A stretch of 60,778 nucleotides of DNA from JAWXBK01 sp040878185 (GCA_040878185.1 JBBDMS010000057.1:1-60778), one strand, 5' to 3'; shown: positions 40,406 through 50,162, counted from the stretch's first letter. Notes: generated by a model not told the origin, from the sequence alone. Numbers and translations are program-made.

Positions 40406-42772
40406 CTAACCTGTCCGCTGGATCGCTTCCCACAGGCGCGCGGGTGTGAGCGGCATATCGAGATGGGTCACACCGAGCGGCGCAAGCGCGTCCAGCGCCG
40501 CGTTGACCAGCGCCGGCGGCGCGCCGATGCAGCCGCTCTCGCCGATACCTTTCACCCCCAGCGGGTTGCCGGGGGCGGGCGTTTCCCGGGTCGTGGTCTC
40601 GAAGAACGGCAAATCGTCGGCGCGCGGCGCGCAGTAATCCATCAGCGATCCGGTCAGAAGCTGCCCCTCGTCATCATAGCGGGACCATTCATGCAGGGCC
40701 TGCCCGATGCCCTGTGCCGTGGCGCCGTGGATCTGGCCCTCGACGATCATCGGGTTGACGATCCGCCCGCAATCGTCGGCTGTGGCATGACGCAGGATGT
40801 CGATGCGGCCGGTCTCGCGGTCGATCTCGACCATGACCAGATGGATGCCGGCGCCATAGGTCGGCTGCTCGGGGTCATAGTAACCGGTCTCTTCGAGACC
40901 CGGCTCCAGCGCGCGCGGCATGTCGCTGCCGGAATAGGCGGCGCGTGCAACGTCACGGAAGGCGACGCGACGATCGGTACCCTCGATCTCGAACTGCCCG
41001 TCGTGAAACCGCAGGTCGGTGTCGGCGCATTCGAGAAGATGCGCGGCGATGCGCTTGCCCTTGGCGATGATCTTGTCGGCGGCGAGGCCGGTTGCGGTGC
41101 CGACGATGGTCAGCGAGCGCGAATAGAAAGTGCCGGTGCCCGCATGAACGCGATCGGTGTCGCCGAACACCAGTTCGATATCGTCGAGAGCGATACCGAG
41201 CCGGTCCGCGAGCAGCTGACGGAACACGGTGGCGTGGCCCTGGCCATGGCTGTGACTGCCGACGAGGAGCGTCACCCGCCCGTCGGGATGGACACGAACT
41301 GCGGCCGCGTCCCACTGACCGATACGGCTGTTGCCCCAGCCCCTGGTCGAGCGCGTGCCGCCGGCGCTGCCTTCGACGAACGCCCCGATCCCGATACCGA
41401 CCAGACGACCGCCCGCACGAAGTTCAGCCTGTTCGGCGCGCAGCGCCTCGTAATCGGCAACATCCTTCAACGCTGCAAACAGCGCGGCATAGTTTCCGGA
41501 ATCGTATGTCGTGCCGATCGACGTGCGATGACCCGCCGCGAACGGCGCGATCAGGTTGCGCGTGCGCATCGTCAGAGGATCGATTCCAAGCTGGCGGGCG
41601 GCGAGATCGATTGCGCGTTCCACCATGTAACAGGATTCCGGCTGACCTGCGCCGCGATAGGCATCGGTCGGCGTGGTGTTGGTGTAGACGCCGCGCACCC
41701 GCGCATGGATCGCGGGGATCTCGTAGCATTGCGACAGCATCGAGCAGGAGAAGGTCGACGGAACGGAGGCCGCGAAGGCCGACAGATAGGCGCCGAGATT
41801 GCCGACGACATCGACGGCCAGTGCGGTGATGCGTCCGTCTTTGTCGAATCCCATGCGGATGTCGGCAATCTGATCGCGAGCATGCGCGTCGACCAGGAAT
41901 GAATCCGATCGGGTTGCTGCCCAGCGCAGCGGCCGGCCGAGCCGCCGCGCGGCCCAGAGCAAAGCCGGTTCTTCGGGATAGTGGATCGACTTCTGGCCGA
42001 AGCCGCCGCCCACATCGGGCGCGATGACGCGAATCTGTGTCGCCGGCACCTTGAGCGAATGCTCGGCGAGGAAATTACGGATCAGATGCGGGATCTGCGA
42101 CGACGTCCACAGCGTATAGCGATCATCGACGGAATCGTATCGCGCCGCGACCGCGCGCGGCTCCATCGGCAGATGAAACACACGATTGTTCCGCAGCGTG
42201 AGGGCGACGCGATGCGCGCTTCGCGCCAGTGCGCCTTCGACGGCGTCACGATCGCCGGCCTGCCAGTCGTAACAGAGATTGTTCGGAATGGTGTCGTGCA
42301 GTTGCGGCGCATCGGGCGCGAGGGCGACGTCGGTCGATGCGGCAACCGGCAGGGGGGCGAGGTCCGCGACGATCACGTCGGCGGCATCCATCGCCTGTCC
42401 GCGCGTCTCGGCGATCACCAGAGCGAGCGTGTCGCCGACATGGCGCACCCGGCCGGTCGCGAAGACGGGGCGGAGCGCTTCGCCCATCGGGCGGCCATCC
42501 GAAAAAGGGACCTCGCTTACGATCGGCAACGCGCCGCCGCCATCGGCGTGCCAGTCGGCGCCGGTGAAAACCGCGATTACGCCCGGCATCTGCAAAGCAG
42601 GTCCGATGTCGATCGACCGGATCACGGCATGGGCGTACGACGAGCGCAGAAAAATCGCGTGCGCCGCGCCGGGCAGATCGAGATCGTCGACATAACGGCC
42701 GCGGCCGGTCAGGAAGCGCTCATCCTCGACGCGACGGATCGACTGGCCGATATGGGTACGTGCGTTTGCCAT
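40406..42772 (-). CDS. Molybdenum hydroxylase large subunit (CoxL/XdhB-like)
   Basis: A 788-residue member of the xanthine dehydrogenase/aldehyde oxidase family. It starts IGQSIRRVEDERFLTGRGRY. Molybdopterin-binding segments GGGFGQK and AYRGAGQPE are present and the catalytic Glu is in VKGIGESG. The loop AYRGAG is of the form II type, not the AYRCSF loop of true CO dehydrogenase, so CO oxidation is unlikely. The small FeS and medium FAD subunit genes that normally accompany it are absent here. ATG 42772 is chosen by homology; the ribosome site is weak and the frame is open far upstream without being coding. Confidence 0.9.
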   Translation of the reverse strand: MANARTHIGQSIRRVEDERFLTGRGRYVDDLDLPGAAHAIFLRSSYAHAVIRSIDIGPALQMPGVIAVFTGADWHADGGGALPIVSEVPFSDGRPMGEALRPVFATGRVRHVGDTLALVIAETRGQAMDAADVIVADLAPLPVAASTDVALAPDAPQLHDTIPNNLCYDWQAGDRDAVEGALARSAHRVALTLRNNRVFHLPMEPRAVAARYDSVDDRYTLWTSSQIPHLIRNFLAEHSLKVPATQIRVIAPDVGGGFGQKSIHYPEEPALLWAARRLGRPLRWAATRSDSFLVDAHARDQIADIRMGFDKDGRITALAVDVVGNLGAYLSAFAASVPSTFSCSMLSQCYEIPAIHARVRGVYTNTTPTDAYRGAGQPESCYMVERAIDLAARQLGIDPLTMRTRNLIAPFAAGHRTSIGTTYDSGNYAALFAALKDVADYEALRAEQAELRAGGRLVGIGIGAFVEGSAGGTRSTRGWGNSRIGQWDAAAVRVHPDGRVTLLVGSHSHGQGHATVFRQLLADRLGIALDDIELVFGDTDRVHAGTGTFYSRSLTIVGTATGLAADKIIAKGKRIAAHLLECADTDLRFHDGQFEIEGTDRRVAFRDVARAAYSGSDMPRALEPGLEETGYYDPEQPTYGAGIHLVMVEIDRETGRIDILRHATADDCGRIVNPMIVEGQIHGATAQGIGQALHEWSRYDDEGQLLTGSLMDYCAPRADDLPFFETTTRETPAPGNPLGVKGIGESGCIGAPPALVNAALDALAPLGVTHLDMPLTPARLWEAIQRTG

Positions 42773-42792
42773 TTTAGGTTTGCTGCGCGGGC

Positions 42793-44265
42793 TTAGCGGT
42801 TGCGCAGATCGTGCGCCATGCGCTCGATCGGATCGCGCCAGACGCGGTTCTCGGTCTGTCGATAGAGCCGCATCGTCGGATACCAGATCGTGTCGCTGCC
42901 CTCGGTGCCCCAGCGCCAGTCGGGCATGCGCCGCAGCAGGAGCCATACCGGCTGCGCCAGCGCACCGGCGAGATGTCCGATCGCGCTGTCGACCGAGATC
43001 ACACGATCGAGCGACATCATCAGCGCGGCTGTGTCGAGGAAGGCATCGGGGCCGTCGTCGAACTCGTCCGGCGGCATCACGATGCGCATGCCGCGCGGCA
43101 GATCGCGAACCTGTTCGATGCCGTGATGCTTTTGCAGCCCGACCAACGTGACGTCCGGCACAGCGGCCAGCGGCGCGAACTCGGCGAGCGCCAATGATCG
43201 TCCGAGATCGGGTTGAATTCCAGGCCGCCCCTGCCAGCAGAGGCCGATGCGGCGGTCCGGCAAGGTCGCGATCCATTCGCGCCAGCGTTCGATCCGGCGC
43301 GGTTCGGCGCGCAGATAGGGAACCGTTCCGGTGAGCGCATTGCGATCGAGACCAAGCCGCAAGGGCAGGCTCATCATAGAGACATGCAGCGCATCGGCCG
43401 GCGGCCGGCCGCTCTTGGTCGCAATGCCTTCGACGGAAGGCGCCGTCGCGAGCAAGGCGAGTTGTTCGGAGCGGCCGATCAGGATCGTGCGTCCGACGCG
43501 CTGTCGCGCAGCCGCCACGTACCGCACGAACTGGATCGCATCGCCATGGCCCTGTTCGGTTTCGACGAACAACGTGCGATCGGGCGCCGGCGATCCGTCC
43601 CACGCCTTTGCCTCACCCGGATGCTGCAGCGGCAGACCGAGGCGCAAACGCCATTCGTAGGCGGGCAGGCCCGTTTCGTAGTCGCCGCGCTGCAGGCGGC
43701 ACAGCGCGTGATTGAGATGCGCCTGCGCAAAATCGGGCCGGACGCGGATCGCGCGAAGAAACATTGCTTCGGCTTCGTCCAGTCGCGAATCCGCGCGCAG
43801 GCAATCGCCGAGATTGTTGATCGACTCGACGCGCTCCGGTTCGCGCTCGACCAGCGGTCCGAGAATCGCGGCGGCCTCCTCGTAGCGACCCTGCAGCTTG
43901 ACCGCATGGGCGAGATTGTTGGCAGCACCGCCATCGTCGGGCGCCAGTTCGAGGCCGCGCCGCGCCGCGATTTCCGCTTCGGCATGACGGCCGAGCTTGT
44001 TGAGGACATAGGAACGGTTGATGTGGGCGACGGCAATGTCCGGCTTCAGTTCGAGGAACCGGTCGAACGCGGCCAGCGCCTTCGCGCTCTGATCCGCCTG
44101 CGCCAGGGCGTTCGCATAGTCGAGCTGGATCGTCGGATCGTTGGGTTTCGCGGCTGCGACCGGCGTCAGCAGACGGGCCGCCTCCGCAAACTTGCCTTCG
44201 CGCGTCGCACGCAACGCGGCCAGGCGCAGGGCGACGACGTCGATCGGGCCGTCCGCAGCTTGCAT
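42793..44265 (-). CDS. TPR protein with glycosyltransferase-9-like domain
   Basis: A 490-residue protein. Residues about 10-200 hold five or six TPR units (LDYANALAQADQSAKALAAF, AHINRSYVLNKLGRHAEAEI). The C-terminal half resembles heptosyltransferase-like domains, with VETEQGHGDAIQFVRY, IGLCWQGRP and the end SVDSAIGHLAGALAQPVWLL. Such TPR fusions may modify proteins or glycans; the role is unproven. The start could be ATG 44265 or GTG 44304; the former follows the upstream small gene by 10 bp. Confidence 0.8.
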   Translation of the reverse strand: MQAADGPIDVVALRLAALRATREGKFAEAARLLTPVAAAKPNDPTIQLDYANALAQADQSAKALAAFDRFLELKPDIAVAHINRSYVLNKLGRHAEAEIAARRGLELAPDDGGAANNLAHAVKLQGRYEEAAAILGPLVEREPERVESINNLGDCLRADSRLDEAEAMFLRAIRVRPDFAQAHLNHALCRLQRGDYETGLPAYEWRLRLGLPLQHPGEAKAWDGSPAPDRTLFVETEQGHGDAIQFVRYVAAARQRVGRTILIGRSEQLALLATAPSVEGIATKSGRPPADALHVSMMSLPLRLGLDRNALTGTVPYLRAEPRRIERWREWIATLPDRRIGLCWQGRPGIQPDLGRSLALAEFAPLAAVPDVTLVGLQKHHGIEQVRDLPRGMRIVMPPDEFDDGPDAFLDTAALMMSLDRVISVDSAIGHLAGALAQPVWLLLRRMPDWRWGTEGSDTIWYPTMRLYRQTENRVWRDPIERMAHDLRNR

Positions 44266-44275
44266 GCGATCGGGA

Positions 44276-44452
44276 CTAGAGGCGTCGCCGGGGGTCGTTT
44301 TCACGGCTCGTCTGTACGAAGTCGAGCGCGGCGCAGACCAGCACGATGACGACGACCACATAAAGCGGAATCGAATCGATCGCGACGGCCAGTGCAATCA
44401 GGAAAATACCGAGCGCGACCAGCGCGACTGTGCTCGTAATCCAGTTATCCAT
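44276..44452 (-). CDS. 58-residue two-helix membrane protein
   Basis: A small protein MDNWITSTVALVALGIF... with two hydrophobic stretches at about 6-25 and 29-45 and a charged tail TSRENDPRRRL. Its ATG at 44452 lies inside the end of the amidase gene with an 8-base overlap, so it is translationally linked. I do not recognise a family. Confidence 0.62.
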   Translation of the reverse strand: MDNWITSTVALVALGIFLIALAVAIDSIPLYVVVVIVLVCAALDFVQTSRENDPRRRL

Positions 44453-45812
44453 CCTGTCGCGTCTCCGTTTCGCCGGCGCCGTCGGCATCGATCTGATCGA
44501 CGAGCCAGCGTGCCGTGCGCAGCAGCCGCGCATCGTCGCCGCGCGGTCCGACAAGCTGAACGCCGATCGGCAGGCCCGCATTGCCCCGCAGGATCGGCAG
44601 GCTGATCGCCGGCACGCCGAGCAATGTCCAGATTGTGCAGAAAACCGGGCTGCCGGTCGAATCGAGCCCGAGCGGTGCTTCGCCCGGTGCCGCTGGCGTC
44701 AGGATCGCGTGGAATTCGTGGAAGAGCCCCGTCAGGCTTTCGCGCATCCGGCCCGCCAGCGCCTGCGCGCCCAGATAATCGATCGCGGTGACGTTGTGTC
44801 CCTCTTCGAGAAAACTGCGCAACCGGTCGGTCATGCGGTCGCTGCCGGTCCGGTATTCGCGCGCGAGATTGGCCGCCATCTCGGCCGCCATGATCCGGCG
44901 CTGCGCTTCGTGAGCGCCGGCGAACGGCGCCGGCAGGTCGACCGGGACTACTCGATCGCCGAGCCAGGCGATCAGTTCCTCGAATCCGCCTTTGGTATCG
45001 TCGCCCGCTTCGTTCCAGACCGGGCTTCGGACGAACGCGAGGCGCGGGGGCAGTGGCGGCGCGATGCCGGCAATGCGGGCGAGATCGGGCGGCGCCTCGA
45101 GAGCAGTGTCGGGATCGCGCTCGTCGTAGCCGGCGAGTGCATCGGTCAGCAGCGCGACATCCTCGATGCAGCGACCATAGGTGCCGACATGGTCGAGCGA
45201 GCGCGAAAGCTGCAGCGCGCCGTGGCGGGAGATGAGACCGTGGCTCGGCTTGAAACCGAAGATGCCGCAGAACGAAGCGGGCCGGATCATCGAGCCGTTG
45301 GTCTGGCTGCCGATGGCGAGCGGCACCATGAAGGAGGCGACCGCCGCCGCTGAACCGGAGGAAGAGCCGCCGGGCGTGCGTGCCGGATCGTGCGGGTTGC
45401 GCGTCTTGCCGGGTCCGAAATAGGCGAACTCGGTGGTCACCGTCTTGCCGAGGATGATGGCGCCGGCGGCGCGCAGCCGTTCGGCGACGGCTGAATCCCG
45501 TACGGGTCGGCGGCCTTCATGGATCGGCGAGCCCATTTCGGTCGGCATGTCCCTGGTATCGAAGATATCCTTGAGCCCGACGGGAATGCCATCGAGCGGC
45601 CCGATCGGACGACCGGCCCGGCGGCGCTTGTCGGCCTCGCGCGCCTGCGCGAGCGCGAGGCCCGGATCGAGAAAGGCCCAGGCGCCGATCTCAGGCTCGT
45701 GCGCGGCGATGCGGGCGAGGCAACTCTGCACCAGCTCTTCGGCGGAGAGGCCTTCACCCATGCGGCGTCGCGCCTCGACCGCCGTCAGGAAACAGGAATC
45801 ATTCGATGCCAT
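44445..45812 (-). CDS. Amidase (amidase signature family)
   Basis: A 455-residue amidase. The catalytic triad is K81 (VGLKDIF), S152 (GGSSSGSAAA) and the nucleophile S174 (QTNGSMIRPAS). It hydrolyses an amide to acid and ammonia in the cytoplasm; the substrate is unknown. It begins 18 bp after the TRAP large permease gene, so the transporter likely imports its substrate or product. Confidence 0.9.
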   Translation of the reverse strand: MASNDSCFLTAVEARRRMGEGLSAEELVQSCLARIAAHEPEIGAWAFLDPGLALAQAREADKRRRAGRPIGPLDGIPVGLKDIFDTRDMPTEMGSPIHEGRRPVRDSAVAERLRAAGAIILGKTVTTEFAYFGPGKTRNPHDPARTPGGSSSGSAAAVASFMVPLAIGSQTNGSMIRPASFCGIFGFKPSHGLISRHGALQLSRSLDHVGTYGRCIEDVALLTDALAGYDERDPDTALEAPPDLARIAGIAPPLPPRLAFVRSPVWNEAGDDTKGGFEELIAWLGDRVVPVDLPAPFAGAHEAQRRIMAAEMAANLAREYRTGSDRMTDRLRSFLEEGHNVTAIDYLGAQALAGRMRESLTGLFHEFHAILTPAAPGEAPLGLDSTGSPVFCTIWTLLGVPAISLPILRGNAGLPIGVQLVGPRGDDARLLRTARWLVDQIDADGAGETETRQDG

Positions 45813-45830
45813 GATCGACCGGCTGCGCGC

Positions 45831-47162
45831 TCATCGCCCGTAGACTTCGCCCGGCAACCACAGGCCGATGCCGGGGAAGATGTAGAGCAGCGCCATCGAG
45901 ATCAGCACGATGAACATGAAGGGCAGCATGCCGGCAAAGATCTGGTTGAGCGTCACATGCGGCGGTGCCACCCCTTTCAGATAGAATCCGGCCATCGCCA
46001 CGGGGGGCGAGAGGAACGAAGTCTGGATATTGAGCGCGACCAGCAGACCAAAGAAAAGCGGATCGACGCCGAAATGCTGCAGCAGCGGCAGGAAGATCGG
46101 CACGAAGATGACGATGATCTCGGTCCATTCGAGCGGCCAGCCCAAGAGGAAGATGATCGCCTGCACCAGGAGCATGAAACCGACCGGACCGAGATCGAGC
46201 GCCAGCATCCATTCCTTGATCAGATCCTGCCCGCCGAGCAGGCCGAAGACCGAGGAGAAAATGCTGGAGCCGACGAAAAGCCAGCAAACCATCGCGGTCG
46301 CGCGCGCCGTCAGATAGACGGATTCGCGGAGTTTGGCGAAGGAGAACCCGCCATAGGCGACGGCGAGAATGAGCGCGCCTGCAGCCCCGATGGCCGCCGC
46401 TTCCGACGGTGTCGCAAGGCCGAAGACGATGGCGCCGAGAACCGCGACGATCAGCCCCGCCAGCGGCAGGAACGAGGTCGTCAGCATCCAGAGCACCTTG
46501 AGGAACGGGACCTGGGTTTCTTCCTTGGGCAGTTTTGGGGCGAGCTTCGGATTGATGATGGCGCGGCCCATCACATAGATCATGTAGAGCCCGGCGAGCA
46601 TGAAGCCCGGAAAGAATGCGCCGGCATAAAGCTGTACCGGCGAGACGCCGGCCGTGGCGCCGTAGAGGATCAGCATGATCGAGGGCGGAATGAGGATGCC
46701 CAGGCAGCCGCCCGCACAAATGACGCCAGCCGAAAGCTTGATGTCGTAACCGGCTCGCAGCATGGCGGGGAAGGCGAGCAATCCCATCAGCGTGACGACA
46801 GCGCCGACGATGCCGGTTGCCGTCGCAAACAGCGCGCAGGTGATGAGCGTGGCGATGGCGAGCGCCGCCGGCATGCCGCGCGCCGCGATCTGAATGGATC
46901 GGAACAATCGATCGAGGATTTCGGCGCGCTCGACGACATATCCCATGAACAAAAATAGCGGGACCGGCAGCAGGACCTCGTTGCTCATCACCTCGAAAGT
47001 CTTGCGCACCACCAGCGCGAACACCGGCACATCGCGGAAGCCGAAATAGTAGAAGGCAAAGCCGACGCCCATCGCCATCAGGGAAAAGGCGATCGGGAAG
47101 CCCAGCATAATCACGAAGATGAACAGCGCCAGCATCATGACGCCGATTTCGGGATTGCTCAT
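45831..47162 (-). CDS. dctM: TRAP transporter large permease, DctM type
   Basis: A 443-residue membrane protein with 11-13 helices. It begins with an IAFSLMAMGVGFAF helix and has the conserved LFLFMGYVVERAEILDRLF and GILIPPSIMLILYG segments of DctM. Its start ATG overlaps the stop of the small permease gene (ATGA). It works with the receptor at 47859 to import a carboxylate-type solute using a sodium or proton gradient. Confidence 0.93.
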   Translation of the reverse strand: MSNPEIGVMMLALFIFVIMLGFPIAFSLMAMGVGFAFYYFGFRDVPVFALVVRKTFEVMSNEVLLPVPLFLFMGYVVERAEILDRLFRSIQIAARGMPAALAIATLITCALFATATGIVGAVVTLMGLLAFPAMLRAGYDIKLSAGVICAGGCLGILIPPSIMLILYGATAGVSPVQLYAGAFFPGFMLAGLYMIYVMGRAIINPKLAPKLPKEETQVPFLKVLWMLTTSFLPLAGLIVAVLGAIVFGLATPSEAAAIGAAGALILAVAYGGFSFAKLRESVYLTARATAMVCWLFVGSSIFSSVFGLLGGQDLIKEWMLALDLGPVGFMLLVQAIIFLLGWPLEWTEIIVIFVPIFLPLLQHFGVDPLFFGLLVALNIQTSFLSPPVAMAGFYLKGVAPPHVTLNQIFAGMLPFMFIVLISMALLYIFPGIGLWLPGEVYGR

Positions 47163-47761
47163 TGGCTGGCCCCCTTGGGCCCTATTCCCGTCGCGTCGAT
47201 ACCGGCACTGGCGCCTTCGAGCAGTTTCTTCTCGGTTTCTTCGGCGTCGCGCAGTCGCTGTGGCCAGGCGCCGGTCCGGATACAGATGAGGCAGCGGACA
47301 AACTCGACGACGCCCTGCAGCAGCATCAGCACCCCGACGATCGGGATGAGAACCTTGAAGGGGAAAAGGGGCACAGTCGCCGGACTGTTGGTGCGCTCAT
47401 CGAGCATCCAGGTGTTTTCCGCCTCGATGGTGCCGGCGACGATCAGGGCGATGATGCCGGGAAAGAAGAACAGCAGATAGAGAATCAGGTCCATCCACGC
47501 CTGACGCCGCGGCCGCCAGGTGCGATAAAGGAAATCGCCGCGCACATGGGCATTGCGCGACAGCGTGTAGGCGCCCGCCATCATGAAGAGTGCGCCGTAG
47601 AGCATGTAGCTCGCGTCGAACGCCCACTTCGTCGGTGCGCCGAACAAATAGCGCGCGAACACCTCGTAACAGACGACCAAAGTGAGCGCGAGAATCGACC
47701 AGCCGAAGGCGCGGCCGATGAATGCGTTCAGCCGATCGATCCACAGCAGGACGCGCTGCAT
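47159..47761 (-). CDS. dctQ: TRAP transporter small permease, DctQ type
   Basis: A 200-residue four-helix membrane protein. It begins RVLLWIDRLNAFIGRAFGW and has the NAHVRGDFLYRTWRPRRQAW motif typical of DctQ. ATG 47761 is preferred over the TTG two codons upstream because AAGAAAGG precedes it. It overlaps the large permease gene by four bases. Confidence 0.92.
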   Translation of the reverse strand: MQRVLLWIDRLNAFIGRAFGWSILALTLVVCYEVFARYLFGAPTKWAFDASYMLYGALFMMAGAYTLSRNAHVRGDFLYRTWRPRRQAWMDLILYLLFFFPGIIALIVAGTIEAENTWMLDERTNSPATVPLFPFKVLIPIVGVLMLLQGVVEFVRCLICIRTGAWPQRLRDAEETEKKLLEGASAGIDATGIGPKGASQ

Positions 47762-47858
47762 CGGCAACCTTTCTTGTTAACGGAACCCCCGGGTAGACCG
47801 GCGGCGGAGCGGCCGCGGCCGTGCCCACCGGGACGCCCGCGGCTGCCGCCGATGATCG

Positions 47859-48995
47859 TCAGCTGCCGAAGAAATGGTCGTAGGCCATGGCGCTCGAGAC
47901 CTGATACTCGCGATAGAACCCGCCGACCCGCTGGGTCCAGGCCTTCTGCGAATCGATGACCTTGGCGAAGAACGGATCCGACGACAGGGATTCGATCAAT
48001 GCATCCCATGCATCGAGCTGCGCCTGCAGCACCGATTCCGGCGTGGTCCGGACGTCGACACCCGCGGCGCGGATGTTCGCCAGATCGGTCGAGTAACGGT
48101 CCTGTTGTTTCCACGACATGTCGGCCGAGGCGGACTCCGAGCCATATTTCAGGATCGCCTGCAGATCTGGCGTCAATGCATTGTAGCGATCCTTGTTGAA
48201 GATCACCTCGAAGCATTCGGCCGGCTGGTGGAAGCTCTGCAGCATGTAGACCTTGCTGACGTCGGTGAAGCCGAGCAGCAAATCCGACGAGGGATTGTTG
48301 AACTCGGCCGCATCGAGCGTTCCGGTCTGCATCGCCGGCACGATCTCGCCGCCGGGCAGCACGGTCACCGCCGCGCCCATATGGGTGAACAGGTCCGCCG
48401 ACAGGCCGACCGTGCGATATTTGAGGCCGGTGAGCGCTTCGGCGCTCTCGACCGGTTCCTTGAACCAGCCGAGCGGTTGCGTCGGCATCGGCCCGGTGAG
48501 GAAACCGACGACATTGACGCCGAGAATGTCGTTGACGAGTTCGTCGTAGAACGCCTGACCGCCGCCATAGCGGACCCAACCGAGAAGCTGGTTGGCATCG
48601 AACCCGAAGGCCGGACCGGTACCGAACAGCGAGAAGCCCTTGTGCTTGCCATACCAGTAGGCCGTAACGCCGTGGCCGCCATCGAGAATGCCGTCCGAGA
48701 CCGCCTGTTGCAGTTCGAAAGCCTTCACCACGGTGCCGGCCGCCAGCAGCTCAACCTGAAGGCGACCGCCGGACATCTCATTGACACGGTTCACATAATC
48801 CTGGGCGTACTCGTTGAAAATGTCCTGGGCCGGCCACGTGCTCTGGAACTTGAGCACGATGGTGTCCTGCGCGCGCGTAACATGGGGGGCGGCGACCAGC
48901 GCTGATGCGCCGGCAGTTGCGGCGACGGCGCCGGTGAGGAACCGGCGGCGGGATGCCGCTGTTTTGGTGGCGACTTTGCTGTCGATTGTTGTCAT
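47859..48995 (-). CDS. TRAP transporter solute-binding protein, DctP/DctP-like, Tat signal
   Basis: A 378-residue periplasmic receptor. The N-terminus has a twin-arginine signal SRRRFLTGAVAATAGASAL ending near VTRAQD, so it is probably exported folded. The mature start TIVLKFQSTWPAQDIFNEYA and the late FNNPSSDLLLGFTDV region fit the TRAP receptor family that binds keto or aromatic acids. GGGAGAG precedes ATG 48995. The gap of 97 bp to the small permease gene has no terminator. Confidence 0.92.
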   Translation of the reverse strand: MTTIDSKVATKTAASRRRFLTGAVAATAGASALVAAPHVTRAQDTIVLKFQSTWPAQDIFNEYAQDYVNRVNEMSGGRLQVELLAAGTVVKAFELQQAVSDGILDGGHGVTAYWYGKHKGFSLFGTGPAFGFDANQLLGWVRYGGGQAFYDELVNDILGVNVVGFLTGPMPTQPLGWFKEPVESAEALTGLKYRTVGLSADLFTHMGAAVTVLPGGEIVPAMQTGTLDAAEFNNPSSDLLLGFTDVSKVYMLQSFHQPAECFEVIFNKDRYNALTPDLQAILKYGSESASADMSWKQQDRYSTDLANIRAAGVDVRTTPESVLQAQLDAWDALIESLSSDPFFAKVIDSQKAWTQRVGGFYREYQVSSAMAYDHFFGS

Positions 48996-49210
48996 GAAAC
49001 TCTCCCTGGTCTGGCTGGTCGCGGCCCCGGGCATAAGCCCGGCCCGTGCGCGGCTCCGGGGCGACTTTCGGAGTATGGAAACCCCGACCGCGATGCGACA
49101 TTAAAGATGCTCGGACGGGCAGCGGCAACCCGATTCACGAGCGGACTGCGGATTCCGCAAAGGGCAAGAGGATTGCGGCGCAGGTTCGTTGTGCAAGTGC
49201 ACAAAATTCG

Positions 49211-50113
49211 ATGGCGGCCCCCGATGGAACGATTGAAGCTATGGATATGCAACGCGATACGATCGAGACCCTCCTGGGGGATGTCCGGTTCTTCCACCTG
49301 CTTGACGAGGATGGCCGGCACGCGCTGGCCGACCGGTTCGGGGTAAGACAATTTTCGGCCGGGTCGACGATCTTCCGGTTCGGCGATCCGGGTGACGAAC
49401 TGTTCGTCGTTGCCGAGGGCACGGTCGAAATCCATACCCGGGACGATCTCGGCCAGAAAATCTCGCTCGGCACGATGGGCCCGGGCGCACTGTTCGGCGA
49501 GCTGTCGCTGATCGACGAAGGGCCGCGGACGGCATCGGCCACGACCGAATGCGACTGTACCGTCCTGGTGCTGGCGCGCGACGATCTGCTCGATTTCATG
49601 CGCCGCAATCCCGAGGCGGCGCTCGATCTGATGGCGGTTCTGGGCGAGCGCATTCGCGAGACCCACGGGCGGTTGCGCCGGCTCGCGGCGCGCAATGCCA
49701 ACGAGGCGATCGAAACGCATGAAAGCGCCATCGAGCGGGCGACCGACATGGTGGCCGGCTGGGCCGGCAGCCTGTGGTTCTTCTTCTTTCATGTCGTGCT
49801 GTTCACGATCTGGATCGGCCTCAATGTCGTTCCGGCATATACGTTCGATCCCTATCCGTTCGGGCTCCTGACGATGGCCATCTCGCTTGAGGCGATCCTG
49901 CTCTCGGTCATGGTGCTGCTGACGCAAAGCCGGCAGGCGGCGCGCGACCGCATCCGCTCCGACGTCGAATACGAGGTGAATGTCAGGGCGGGGCTGCAGA
50001 TCGTCGAACTGCACAGCAAGTTCGACATGCTGAACGCCGAACTGGTGCGACGGCTTGCGCATCTCGAAAAGGCGCTCACGCGCAACTTGCCGCCGCCGCA
50101 GCGCGGCTCATAG
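49211..50113 (+). CDS. cNMP-binding domain fused to DUF1003 membrane domain
   Basis: A protein of about 300 residues. The N-terminal half is a CRP-like cyclic-nucleotide fold (FRFGDPGDELFVVAEGTVEI, GPGALFGELSLIDEGPRTA). The C-terminal half is DUF1003 with two helices (WFFFFHVVLFTIWIGLNVVP and LLTMAISLEAILLSVMVLL) and the SRQAARDRIRSDVEYEVN tail. There is no DNA-binding helix, so it is not a CRP regulator; it may be a membrane protein gated by a nucleotide. The start is unsure: ATG 49211 or 49241, neither with a strong ribosome site. Confidence 0.82.
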   Translation: MAAPDGTIEAMDMQRDTIETLLGDVRFFHLLDEDGRHALADRFGVRQFSAGSTIFRFGDPGDELFVVAEGTVEIHTRDDLGQKISLGTMGPGALFGELSLIDEGPRTASATTECDCTVLVLARDDLLDFMRRNPEAALDLMAVLGERIRETHGRLRRLAARNANEAIETHESAIERATDMVAGWAGSLWFFFFHVVLFTIWIGLNVVPAYTFDPYPFGLLTMAISLEAILLSVMVLLTQSRQAARDRIRSDVEYEVNVRAGLQIVELHSKFDMLNAELVRRLAHLEKALTRNLPPPQRGS

Positions 50114-50162
50114 ACTGCCGCCCGCCGGCCAGACCGGCCACGATCCAGGGGAGCCGCCGCGC

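Noticed and set aside
42773..43603. Upstream extension of the molybdenum hydroxylase frame by about 277 codons
   Set aside because: It lies fully inside the TPR gene in another frame and its translation is Arg-rich shadow sequence.
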